Below, piece after piece: positions 33,501 to 41,257 of a stretch of DNA of 64,000 nt; position 1 is the stretch's first letter; every line of letters begins with the position of its first letter. Location: positions 186,001-250,000 of the forward strand of contig JAJYHX010000003.1 of NCBI GenBank assembly GCA_021784575.1, read 5' to 3'. The DNA comes from Nitrospirota bacterium (GTDB taxonomy: Bacteria > Nitrospirota > JACRHJ01). The notes below the pieces were generated by a model that saw nothing but the letters and a program-made list of their open reading frames with translations, was not told where the DNA came from and searched no databases. The translations under genes were made by a program, and so were the position numbers.

Positions 33501-35767
33501 GGTATGAAAAGCCCCTTCCCGCGCGCGAACCGGCCTCCCCTGTAAAGCGCCGGCGTCCCCGGATGTCCTTCGTCCGGGCACGGCCACTGTATGCCGTCTC
33601 CCTCGATGCGGCGGCAGGTTATGCCCGCGAAGAGCGGCGCGAGTTTCGAGATTTCGTTATCCCATATGCCGGACGCGTTCTCCGAGGCCCACTCCTGCCC
33701 CATGCGCCCGGCAATCTCGCGGAATATCCACCAGCCCGGCTTGGCAAGCCCGGCAGGCTCCTTTACCTTACGCACCCGGCTTACCCGGCGTTCGCTGTTG
33801 GTGAAGGTGCCGTCGGCCTCGCACCATGCGGCGGACGGCAGTATAACATGGGCCATGCGGCTGGTCTCGGTGGCGAGGGTGTCCTGGCAGATTACAAGCT
33901 CGGCCCTGGCGAGGGCATCTTTAAATCCCGGCGAATCCCCCGCCGGGTCCTCGCCGAAACAATAAAAGGCCTTCAATCCGCCGCCGGCCAGGGCGCCATG
34001 AACTTCAGAGAACGCCATGCCGGGTTTCGGCGGCAGCCCCGATACCTGCCAGGCCTTGTTGAATTTCTCGAGTATCTCTATGTCCTGAACGCTCTGATAG
34101 CCGGGCAGCATGTCCGGCATTGCGCCCATGTCGCCGGCGCCCTGGGCGTTGGCGCGGCTGTGAATTATGTTTACGCCTCCGCCTTCGCCGAAGCCGCCGA
34201 GCAGCATCTGGAGGTTCGCAAGAGACGCGGCGGCGCCCGGGCCGCAGCCATGTGCCGGGACAAGGCAGATTACGGCCGGCCTGATTCCGGCAAGGCGGCG
34301 TGCGATACCGCGTATGGTTTCCGCGTCAGCGCCCGATAGCTCCGCCGCGCGTTCCGGAGTCCAGGCCGAAACGAACGCCCTGAACTCGTCGAAACCCTCG
34401 CAGCTGTCCCGCACGAAATCCCTGTCGTAAAGCCCTTCCGAGATTATTACCGACGCAAGACCGTTTACGAACGCCGCTTCGGAGCCTTTGCCGATCACGG
34501 CCCGGAGGGCGGCATGTTCGCTCATCCGGCCTGTTTCATAACCTGCGGCGATAAGTTCCGCCCCGCTCCGGACGGCGTTTTTCACAAACGTGGCCGCCAC
34601 GGGATTTTCATCGGCCATATCCGCGCCGATACAGAATATCGCCCGCGCGGAGGGAATCTCGCCGAAGGAATTTGTCGCCGCCCCGATGCCGAACGACGCG
34701 GCAAGCGCATTGGCCGAGCCGGCGTTGTCGATGTTGTTCGTGCCCGCCACCGCCCTGAAGAGCTTCTGCATGTTGTAGGCGTCTTCGTTTGTCGCGCGCG
34801 TGGAGCACAGCCCGGCCACGGCGTCCGGGCCGTGGCGTCGGATAATCTTTTCAAGGTGTGACGCCGCGAAGTTCAGCGCATCGTCCCAGGATGCCTTGCG
34901 GAGCTTCCCGCGTCTCCTTACCTGCGGCAATACGAGGCGGTCTTTGCCGTATACGAAATCGAACAGGAACCGGCCCTTGACGCAGAGCCTGCCCTTGTCC
35001 GGAGACGCGCCGGGGACTGCCGTTATCTTGGCAATCTTACCAGCCTTGACATGAACCGTCTGCTGACAGCCGACGCCGCATTGCGGACAGGTGGTGCGGA
35101 TTTTGTCGGTCTCCCATATGCGCGCGGCCCCGCGCGCGCTCTTTTCCCTAAGGGCGCCGACAGGGCAGACATCCACGCACTGCCCGCACTCGACGCACTT
35201 CGCCGGGTCCGGCAGGGGGAACCAGCCGCCGGAATCCTGATGCTCCTCCCGGCGTCCGAACGGGTTCCTGATGGCGTCGTTTACCTGCACGTCCGAACAT
35301 GCGGCTATGCACCTGCCGCAGAGTATGCACTTGCTGTAGTCGCGGATGATGAACGGGTCGTCGAAGGCCTTGGGGAACCTGTCCAGCGGCGGACACGATT
35401 CGGAAGGCGACGCCTCATGGTTATACGCTATGTCCTGAAGCCCGCAGTCCCCGTTTGCGCCGCACGCGAGACAGGCGTGTCTCCCCGACGCGAGGAGCAT
35501 GTCTATAGTGCGGCGGCGGGATATGGCAACCCGTTCCGTATTCGTCCAGACCTCCATGCCCTCGCGGACCTGCGTGCTGCATGCCGGCAGAAGTCTTTCC
35601 GCGCCCTCCGCTTCCACGACGCATATGCGGCAGACGTCGCAATGGCCGCTTTCCTTGTAATAGCAGAGCGTGGGGATGTAAACGCCCGCGGCCTGGGCGG
35701 CTTGAAGTATCGTCTGGCCGGGCGAGAACGAAACCCATCGGCCATCAAGGAGCATTGTGGAACGCAT
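33491..35767 (-). CDS. SfrA-like / FdhA-like molybdopterin oxidoreductase subunit lacking the metal-ligand Cys
   Basis: 758 residues from ATG 35767 (GGAGG upstream). N-terminal 2Fe-2S domain (YIPTLCYY, HCDVCRICVV), His-type cluster (HACLACGANGDC), two 4Fe-4S sets (CILCGRCIAAC, CVECGQCVDVC), then the molybdopterin oxidoreductase domain beginning CPQCGVGC. In active formate dehydrogenases a Cys or Sec stands in the stretch after GTNN, for example CARVCH in the neighbouring fdhA; here that stretch reads DNAGSANALAASFG, with neither Cys nor His. It may be an electron-transfer subunit like NuoG or SfrA of Geobacter. It pairs with the SfrB-like gene upstream. Confidence 0.85.
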   Translation of the reverse strand: MRSTMLLDGRWVSFSPGQTILQAAQAAGVYIPTLCYYKESGHCDVCRICVVEAEGAERLLPACSTQVREGMEVWTNTERVAISRRRTIDMLLASGRHACLACGANGDCGLQDIAYNHEASPSESCPPLDRFPKAFDDPFIIRDYSKCILCGRCIAACSDVQVNDAIRNPFGRREEHQDSGGWFPLPDPAKCVECGQCVDVCPVGALREKSARGAARIWETDKIRTTCPQCGVGCQQTVHVKAGKIAKITAVPGASPDKGRLCVKGRFLFDFVYGKDRLVLPQVRRRGKLRKASWDDALNFAASHLEKIIRRHGPDAVAGLCSTRATNEDAYNMQKLFRAVAGTNNIDNAGSANALAASFGIGAATNSFGEIPSARAIFCIGADMADENPVAATFVKNAVRSGAELIAAGYETGRMSEHAALRAVIGKGSEAAFVNGLASVIISEGLYDRDFVRDSCEGFDEFRAFVSAWTPERAAELSGADAETIRGIARRLAGIRPAVICLVPAHGCGPGAAASLANLQMLLGGFGEGGGVNIIHSRANAQGAGDMGAMPDMLPGYQSVQDIEILEKFNKAWQVSGLPPKPGMAFSEVHGALAGGGLKAFYCFGEDPAGDSPGFKDALARAELVICQDTLATETSRMAHVILPSAAWCEADGTFTNSERRVSRVRKVKEPAGLAKPGWWIFREIAGRMGQEWASENASGIWDNEISKLAPLFAGITCRRIEGDGIQWPCPDEGHPGTPALYRGGRFARGKGLFIPCE

Positions 35768-35778
35768 CTGTCCTCCGT

Positions 35779-37680
35779 CTATCCAAGAGCCGCAATGGCT
35801 ATGCGGTAACAGCGAAGGCAGCGGCCTGCCTCCTGTCTCGCCTCGGCCGGCGAGAGACATCCTTCCACCTCTTCAAAGCTGCGGACGCGCGTCTCCGGGT
35901 CGGTCATGGGCGGGTGATGCCTGTGTGTAAGGACGGCGAACGGCGCGTCGTCCGAATGGCCCGGCCTGCTCAGGGATGAAACCGCCTGGTCGAGCCAGTC
36001 CTCCGGGCGGGGCGCGCTGTTGCCCGTCTCAAGATAATCCATTATGGAATGCGCCGCGCGCCTTCCCGCCGCCAGCGCCGCGACAAGTGTGCTCGGGCCG
36101 GTCACGCAGTCACCGCCGCCGAAAATATGCGGCGTGCCGGAGCGCATGGTGACGGGGTCTACCGCAAGCGTCCGGTTTTTGTTTATGCCGGCGCCGTCCG
36201 GCAGCAGCCTGTCCACCTCGCAGGACTGGCCGATGGCGGGCACGATGGCGTCGCAGTCTATCAGAAAATTCGATTTTTCTTCCGGGATAGGTTTCCTTCT
36301 GCCGGATGCGTCGGGCCTGCCAAGGGTCATCCTGACGCATTCGAGGGCCGTTACGCGCCCGCCGCTCGCGTGGATCTTGACAGGCGCGACGAGCGTGTGG
36401 AAATTTACCCCTTCGTCCTTGGAATCGGCTATCTCGAAGGGGTCCGCGGGCATCTCCTTCTCCGTGCGCCTGTAGAGCAGATTCACGTCCGTGAAGCCGA
36501 GCCTGCGGGCGGAACGGACGCAGTCCATTGCGACATTGCCGCCGCCGATTACCAGTATCTTCCTGCCTGAGAGCGGCTTCTCGCCGAAAGCCACCTTCCT
36601 GAGGAACTCAACCCCCGGCATGTAACCCCTGTAGCCGGCGTCCTCCCCCTCGCAGCCCATCGCGGATGAATTGGGCGCGCCGGCGGCTATGAAGACCGCC
36701 TTGTAACCCTCTTCGAGCATCTGCGGGATTGTTATGTCTTCGCCCACCTTCACGCTGTAGCGTATCTCGGCGCCCGCGGCCTCGACCCGCGCGGCCTCTC
36801 CGCGCAGAATATCGCGCGGGAGGCGGTAATCCGGTATGCCCACGGCGGCCATGCCGCCCGGCTCCGGCAGGGCCTCGAAGATAGTGGAACGATACCCCTG
36901 GAGGCCGAGATAATACGCGCACGAAAGGCCCGCGGGGCCCGCGCCGACAATGGCAACTTTTTCATCCCGCGGCGGCCTTTCGGGGATGGATGCGCCGCCC
37001 GCCTTAATCTCAAAGTCCGCAGCGACCCTCTTCAAGTGCCTTATGGCAATCGGTTCGTCGATTGCCCCGCGCTTGCACTTGAACTCGCAGTCCTTGACGC
37101 AGACGCGGCCTATGGTGCCGGGCATACAGCAGGTATTGCGCACAATCTTTATGGCCTCACTCCAGTGTCTCATCCTTATTTTTTCGACGTATCCGGGAAT
37201 ATCGACGCGGGTGGGACACGCGCTGATGCACGGGGCCGTCACCTGGCAGACGTATTCCCCGCGCGGCACGGGCCTGGCCTCGCGGATTGCTTCCACGAAC
37301 CTGTCGCGGAAGCTGTATATCGCGTCGAGTATAGGGTGCGGGGATGTAAGGCCGATGTCGCAGCGCGAGGACTCGTGGACGTATCCCGCCACCGCCTCCA
37401 GCCTGTCGATGTCCTCCATCACGCCGCGCCCGCCGCAGATCCGCTCCATTATCTCCGCCATCTCCTCCGTCCCCATGCGGCAGGGAAAACACTGGCCGCA
37501 GGACTCCGCCTTCGCGCGCGAGGCGTATTCGCGCGTCATGTCCACAATATCGACGGATTCGTCGCGGATGATAAGCCCGCTCCAGCCCATCAGCGCCCGG
37601 ATGGGCAGTTCCTGAGGGAACGAGAGGGGAGCGCCGACGCCGGACGGGCCGTCCGTCCCCCATGTAGAAAAAACCGTCAT
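35779..37680 (-). CDS. SfrB-like NAD(P)H oxidoreductase subunit (NuoF C-terminus plus GltD-type)
   Basis: 633 residues; start ATG 37680 with AAGGAG. The N-terminal ~130 residues match only the C-terminal Fe-S part of NuoF (ESCGQCFPCRMGT and SSRCDIGL), with no FMN/NADH Rossmann part. Then comes the GltD-like Fe-S segment (CISACPTRVDIPGY, GRVCVKDCEFKC) and a two-dinucleotide-binding reductase domain (VGAGPAGLSCAYYLG, VIGGGNVAMDCVRSAR). This matches SfrB of Geobacter (soluble NADPH oxidoreductase). It lies between fdhA and the SfrA-like gene, so it could pass electrons between NAD(P)H and either subunit. Confidence 0.85.
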   Translation of the reverse strand: MTVFSTWGTDGPSGVGAPLSFPQELPIRALMGWSGLIIRDESVDIVDMTREYASRAKAESCGQCFPCRMGTEEMAEIMERICGGRGVMEDIDRLEAVAGYVHESSRCDIGLTSPHPILDAIYSFRDRFVEAIREARPVPRGEYVCQVTAPCISACPTRVDIPGYVEKIRMRHWSEAIKIVRNTCCMPGTIGRVCVKDCEFKCKRGAIDEPIAIRHLKRVAADFEIKAGGASIPERPPRDEKVAIVGAGPAGLSCAYYLGLQGYRSTIFEALPEPGGMAAVGIPDYRLPRDILRGEAARVEAAGAEIRYSVKVGEDITIPQMLEEGYKAVFIAAGAPNSSAMGCEGEDAGYRGYMPGVEFLRKVAFGEKPLSGRKILVIGGGNVAMDCVRSARRLGFTDVNLLYRRTEKEMPADPFEIADSKDEGVNFHTLVAPVKIHASGGRVTALECVRMTLGRPDASGRRKPIPEEKSNFLIDCDAIVPAIGQSCEVDRLLPDGAGINKNRTLAVDPVTMRSGTPHIFGGGDCVTGPSTLVAALAAGRRAAHSIMDYLETGNSAPRPEDWLDQAVSSLSRPGHSDDAPFAVLTHRHHPPMTDPETRVRSFEEVEGCLSPAEARQEAGRCLRCYRIAIAALG

Positions 37681-37705
37681 AATCTATGACTCCTTAGAGA
37701 AAACC

Positions 37706-40417
37706 TTAGCCAATCTTCTCCACTCGGACGGCGCAGACCTTGTATTCCGGGCACTTGACCACGGAGTCGTATGTGCTGTTGGTTACAAGGTTCGTAAGCG
37801 CGTCCTGGTAATGGAAAGACATCCAGACCGTGCCAATCGGGGACTTGTCCGTTACCGCGGCCCTGACCTGCACCTCTCCGCGCCGGGATACGACCTTCAC
37901 GGCCTCGCCGTCAATGATGTTCAGGCGCGACGCGTCGTACGGGTTCATCTCGACGGTCTCGTGGTTCCACGCTTCATATATTCCGGTGCGGCGGGTCATG
38001 GAGCCGTTGTTGTAGTGCTCCCGCCTGCGCCCCGTGCTCAGGATAAACTCAAATTCGGAATCCGGCCACTCCGAAGGCTCCTGGAAGTCTATCGGCGTGA
38101 ATACCCCAAGGCCGTCCGGATGGGGCGAGAACCTCTCGGTATACATGGTTTCCGTGCCCTTGGAACCCGGCGGGCAGGGCCACTGAATTCCCTTCTCCCT
38201 CAGGCCCTCCCATGTGCAGCCGCCGATGAAGTGTTCGGCGACTTTCGTCATCTCGTCAAATATCCCGGAGGCGTGGGAGTATTTCGGGCCGTCGTAACCC
38301 ATCCGCTCCATAACGTCGCAGATTATCTGCCAGTTCTCCTTGCCGGAAAGCGGCGGGATGGCCTGGTTTACGAGTTGTATGCGCCGCTCCCCGTTGGCGT
38401 ATGTGCCGTTCTGCTCGGCGAACGACGACGCCGGAAGGACGACGTGCGCGAACTTCGCCGTCTCGGTCATGAACATCTCCTGCACGACGAGGAAGTCGAG
38501 CGCGGAAAGGTTCTTCCTGATGTGCGAGATGTCGGGGTCGGTGTGCGCGGGGTCTTCGCCCAGTATGTAGAAGCCCCGGATACGCTTGTCCGCCATCATG
38601 CCGAGCATGTCCGTCGAGCGAAGGCCGACCGCCTCCGGCATTTTTGTCCCCCAGGCCTTCCCGAACTTCGCCCTGACAGCCGGGTCGGCGACTTTCTGGT
38701 ATCCGATGAAGATGTCCGGCAGGGCGCCCATGTCACATGCGCCCTGGACGTTGTTCTGGCCGCGAAGGACGTTGACGCCCGTGGACGGACGACCGACGCT
38801 ACCCGTGAGGAGCGCGAGGTGTCCCAGGCTCATGACGCCCTGCGTGCCCCAGGCGTGTTCCGTGACGCCGAGGCTGTAATATATCATCAGGTTCCTGGCA
38901 TTGCCGAGCATCCTCGCCGCCTCGACTATCTTCGACGGGGACACCCCCGTTATCCTCGCGGCATACTCCGGCGTGAACTTCTCGAGGTTCTTCGCAAACG
39001 CCTCGAAGCCCTTCGTGCGCTTCCCGATAAACTCCCTGTCGTGCAGGCCCTCCTTAACGATTACATGCATCAGGCCGGAGAACAGCGCGACGTTCGTGCC
39101 GGGGCGAAGCGGGAGGAAACAGTCCGAATGCCTGACAAGCTCTATCTTGCGCGGGTCGGCGACTATGAGCTTCGCGCCGTTTTTCACGGCCCGCTTTATG
39201 TTCATGCCTATTATCGGGTGCGCCTCGGTGGTGTTCGAGCCCGTCACAAAGAGCACGTCCCCGCCTGAGATCTGGTCGAAGGAGTTCGTGGCCGCGCCCG
39301 TTCCGAATACCGCCGAAAGCCCGGCGACGGAGGGCGCATGGCATACGCGGGCGCAGTTGTCCACGTTATTCGTGCCGAACACCGCGCGGGCAAGCTTCGT
39401 AAGCAGGTAATTGTCCTCGTTTACCGAGCGGGAGCAGGCGAAGACGCCAAGGCTGTCCGGGCCGTATTTATCCTTTATTTCCTTGAACTTCATGGCGATA
39501 AGGTCGTACGCTTCGTCCCATGTCGCCGGGGAGAACTCGCCGTCCTTCTTTATGAGCGGCGTGGTTATGCGCTCCGGGCTGTGGACAAATTCGTATCCGA
39601 ATCGCCCCTTGACACACGTTCTGCCCCGGTTTACAGGCCCCTCTTTTGAACCTTCGGCCCTTACAACCCTGTTGGTCTTCGGGTTAACATACAGGTCTAT
39701 GTTGCAGCCGGTGCCGCAGTACGGGCAAGTCGTGCGGACTTTTTTGAGGTCCCAGCTCCTGCCGCAGAGCTTCTCGCGCTTCCCCATGAGGGCACCGGTC
39801 GGACAGGCCGCTATGCACTGGCCGCAAAGCTCGCAGTCCGCAAGCGTGCTGTCCTTGTCCTTCGGGACGTCGGCGATTGCCGTAAAACCCTTTACGGAGT
39901 CGCAGCCTATGGCTCCCCGGACGACTATCTCGCTACAGGCGCGCACGCATCGGTTACACATGATGCACTTGTTCCTGTCCCACTCTATGAGCGGGTTGTT
40001 GTCCTCGATGGGGTAGTTGTTCTTCGCCCGGCCCCAGTCGGAGGTTATTTCGCCCGCCGGGAGGTATTTGTGGGCAAGCGTTTCAAGCTCGCACCTGCCG
40101 TTTTTTTCGCAGACCATGCAGTTGTTCGGGTGGTTGGACAGGATAAGCCTCAGGACGCTCCGCCTCGCCGCGAGTATGTCGTCGTCTTCCGTTATCACCC
40201 GCATCCCCTTATAAATCCGCGTGTTACATGCCGGGATAAGCCCTGAGGCGGAATCGACTTTCACAACGCATACCCTGCAAACCCCAAGTGGTTTCAGGCC
40301 GTCCAGGTGGCACAGCGTGGGGATGAAATACCCTGCCTCTTTGGCCGCTTCGACTATGGTCCGGCCCTCTTCGGCAACAACCTTTTCGCCGTTTATCGTT
40401 ATAGTTATTTCAGCCAT
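37706..40417 (-). CDS. fdhA: Formate dehydrogenase catalytic subunit, Mo/W-type, with N-terminal Fe-S domains
   Basis: 903 residues from ATG 40417 (GAGGGG upstream). Domains: 2Fe-2S ferredoxin (TLCHLDGLKPLGVCRVCVV region), NuoG-type cluster (CMVCEKNGRC), two 4Fe-4S sets (CIMCNRCVRAC, CELCGQCIAAC), the Mo-domain 4Fe-4S CPYCGTGC, then the pterin-binding domain. The Mo ligand is Cys, coded TGC, in NCARVCHAPSVAG; it is not selenocysteine. This cytoplasmic form has no Tat signal. It oxidises formate or, with a suitable donor, reduces CO2. First gene of the nine-gene operon, downstream of a Moco-type riboswitch. Confidence 0.93.
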   Translation of the reverse strand: MAEITITINGEKVVAEEGRTIVEAAKEAGYFIPTLCHLDGLKPLGVCRVCVVKVDSASGLIPACNTRIYKGMRVITEDDDILAARRSVLRLILSNHPNNCMVCEKNGRCELETLAHKYLPAGEITSDWGRAKNNYPIEDNNPLIEWDRNKCIMCNRCVRACSEIVVRGAIGCDSVKGFTAIADVPKDKDSTLADCELCGQCIAACPTGALMGKREKLCGRSWDLKKVRTTCPYCGTGCNIDLYVNPKTNRVVRAEGSKEGPVNRGRTCVKGRFGYEFVHSPERITTPLIKKDGEFSPATWDEAYDLIAMKFKEIKDKYGPDSLGVFACSRSVNEDNYLLTKLARAVFGTNNVDNCARVCHAPSVAGLSAVFGTGAATNSFDQISGGDVLFVTGSNTTEAHPIIGMNIKRAVKNGAKLIVADPRKIELVRHSDCFLPLRPGTNVALFSGLMHVIVKEGLHDREFIGKRTKGFEAFAKNLEKFTPEYAARITGVSPSKIVEAARMLGNARNLMIYYSLGVTEHAWGTQGVMSLGHLALLTGSVGRPSTGVNVLRGQNNVQGACDMGALPDIFIGYQKVADPAVRAKFGKAWGTKMPEAVGLRSTDMLGMMADKRIRGFYILGEDPAHTDPDISHIRKNLSALDFLVVQEMFMTETAKFAHVVLPASSFAEQNGTYANGERRIQLVNQAIPPLSGKENWQIICDVMERMGYDGPKYSHASGIFDEMTKVAEHFIGGCTWEGLREKGIQWPCPPGSKGTETMYTERFSPHPDGLGVFTPIDFQEPSEWPDSEFEFILSTGRRREHYNNGSMTRRTGIYEAWNHETVEMNPYDASRLNIIDGEAVKVVSRRGEVQVRAAVTDKSPIGTVWMSFHYQDALTNLVTNSTYDSVVKCPEYKVCAVRVEKIG

Positions 40418-40554
40418 CAATCCCCTCTTTCTTAGGAAAATTTACAACGGCGGGACGGCCAAAACGGCTCTTGGGGCGCATCCCATGCTTGCCAGTACGA
40501 CTAATGTAAGTATTTATAAAATTTTAAAAAACCGAAATACCTGGACTTTTGAGA

Positions 40555-40692
40555 CACGGGTACCGGCACCGCGCGGAGCACTCCTTTCCAAGGTAGCGGG
40601 AGACCATGCGCTTTCGGGCATGACCCTGTCGGCCGGCGCCCGTGGCCGTGCGAATGGCTTTAGGAAGCGCGGGCTTCGGAGTATGGTTTTCC
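40555..40692 (-). promoter_or_regulatory. Moco (molybdenum cofactor) riboswitch, probable
   Basis: Reading the minus strand, the leader contains CTCCGAAGCC, CTAAAGCCATTCGCACGG, CCACGGGCG, CAGGGTCATG and CTCCCGCTACCTTGG followed by AAAGGAGTG. These line up in order with the conserved blocks of the Moco RNA motif known from moaA and other molybdenum genes. It lies about 140-275 bases upstream of fdhA, just downstream of a strong promoter. The ends of the element are approximate. The match is from memory of the motif, not a covariance search. Confidence 0.75.
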
Positions 40693-40699
40693 GAATTGC

Positions 40700-40728
40700 A
40701 GAATACCGTATCCAAATACCATTGTCAA
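40700..40728 (-). promoter_or_regulatory. Sigma-70 promoter of the formate dehydrogenase operon
   Basis: On the minus strand TTGACA (40728-40723), a 17-base spacer and TATTCT (40705-40700). The transcript would begin near 40693, at the edge of the riboswitch, and have a leader of about 275 bases before fdhA. Confidence 0.75.
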
Positions 40729-40740
40729 GAGTCAAAAAAA

Positions 40741-40936
40741 GGCCTACCAAAACCCGTCAGCAGCGCCCTTAAAACCGCCCTTGCCCCCTGAAAAAACCCC
40801 GTAAAACACCCGGAAATTCCTGAAAATGGAAAATAGGGACACACCACTATTTTTTCATTGGTTTTCATTTTCAGAAAGGCGGCGGGGGCGCCGGCAAGAT
40901 TCCCGGTTGAGGCGTTCGGGGATGACGGGCGGCGGT
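40741..40936. repeat. Non-coding stretch with a nested palindromic repeat
   Basis: The rest of the only long gene-free region. TGAAAATG (40821-40828) pairs with CATTTTCA (40866-40873), and AAAATAG (40830-40836) pairs with CTATTTT (40847-40853), around GGGACACACCA. This GGACACACC-centred form resembles repeats associated with REP-type transposases, but no transposase is present. The rest is C-rich with no open frame I would call. Confidence 0.45.
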
Positions 40937-40965
40937 TTGACAGCTTCCGTGCCGGACACTATATT
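40937..40965 (+). promoter_or_regulatory. Sigma-70 promoter of the Cys-rich small protein gene
   Basis: TTGACA at 40937-40942, a 17-base spacer and TATATT at 40960-40965. The leader would be about 40 bases, containing GGAGGG before the ATG at 41012. Confidence 0.75.
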
Positions 40966-41011
40966 TATGGTAACGTCTCTAACATATCAACCGGAATATA
41001 GGAGGGCGCAC

Positions 41012-41122
41012 ATGTGCCAGTCATGCGGATGCACGCCATGCAAGGTATGCGGCAAGGAGATTAAAAACGGAGTTTGTTCGGGGTGCAACCAGCCGTCCAG
41101 CAAATGCACCTGCAAGAAATAG
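41012..41122 (+). CDS. 36-residue cysteine-rich protein, probably metal-binding
   Basis: 36 residues with nine cysteines (positions 2, 5, 7, 10, 13, 22, 25, 32, 34). It reads as two or three short knuckles: CQSCGCTPCKVC, CSGC and CTC. The ATG at 41012 is chosen because GGAGGG stands at 41001-41006 and an own promoter precedes it; the longer open frame upstream runs through a repeat. No family function is known to me; zinc, iron-sulfur or copper binding like a small metallothionein is inferred from composition only. It stands between the formate dehydrogenase and glutamine synthetase operons, with its own terminator. Confidence 0.8.
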   Translation: MCQSCGCTPCKVCGKEIKNGVCSGCNQPSSKCTCKK

Positions 41123-41140
41123 CCGGTCGAACCGGCAAAT

Positions 41141-41173
41141 AAAAAGCCCCTCCGGAAAACAGAGGGGCTTTTT
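41141..41173 (+). terminator. Bidirectional rho-independent terminator
   Basis: AAAAAGCCCCTC (41141-41152) and GAGGGGCTTTTT (41162-41173) are perfect 12-base inverted complements with a 9-base loop. Both strands end in a T-run, so it ends the Cys-rich gene transcript on the plus strand and can also stop the glnA operon coming from the right. Confidence 0.9.
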
Positions 41174-41214
41174 AAATACGTATTCTTCGCGTTGCTCAGA
41201 GACAGTTTACCTTC

Positions 41215-41241
41215 ATCCCCCTCTTAAGATAAGAGGGGGAT
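41215..41241. repeat. Palindromic repeat, CCTCTT/AAGAGG type
   Basis: ATCCCCCTCTT (41215-41225) and AAGAGGGGGAT (41231-41241), perfect 11-base arms. A near copy lies upstream of aroC at 47336-47369; both are followed by a G-rich run and GTTATG. Confidence 0.7.
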
Positions 41242-41257
41242 AGAGGGGGCGTTATGT

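Noticed and set aside
37811-39268. 485-codon open frame on the plus strand opposite fdhA
   Set aside because: Antisense shadow; the minus strand has a full formate dehydrogenase with all Fe-S motifs.
37706-40417. Selenocysteine (in-frame TGA) in FdhA
   Set aside because: The ligand position in CARVCHAPS is coded by TGC, and the frame has no internal stop.
40221-40772. 183-codon plus-strand open frame in the fdh leader
   Set aside because: It spans the fdhA start, riboswitch and promoter in antisense and has no domain or ribosome binding site.
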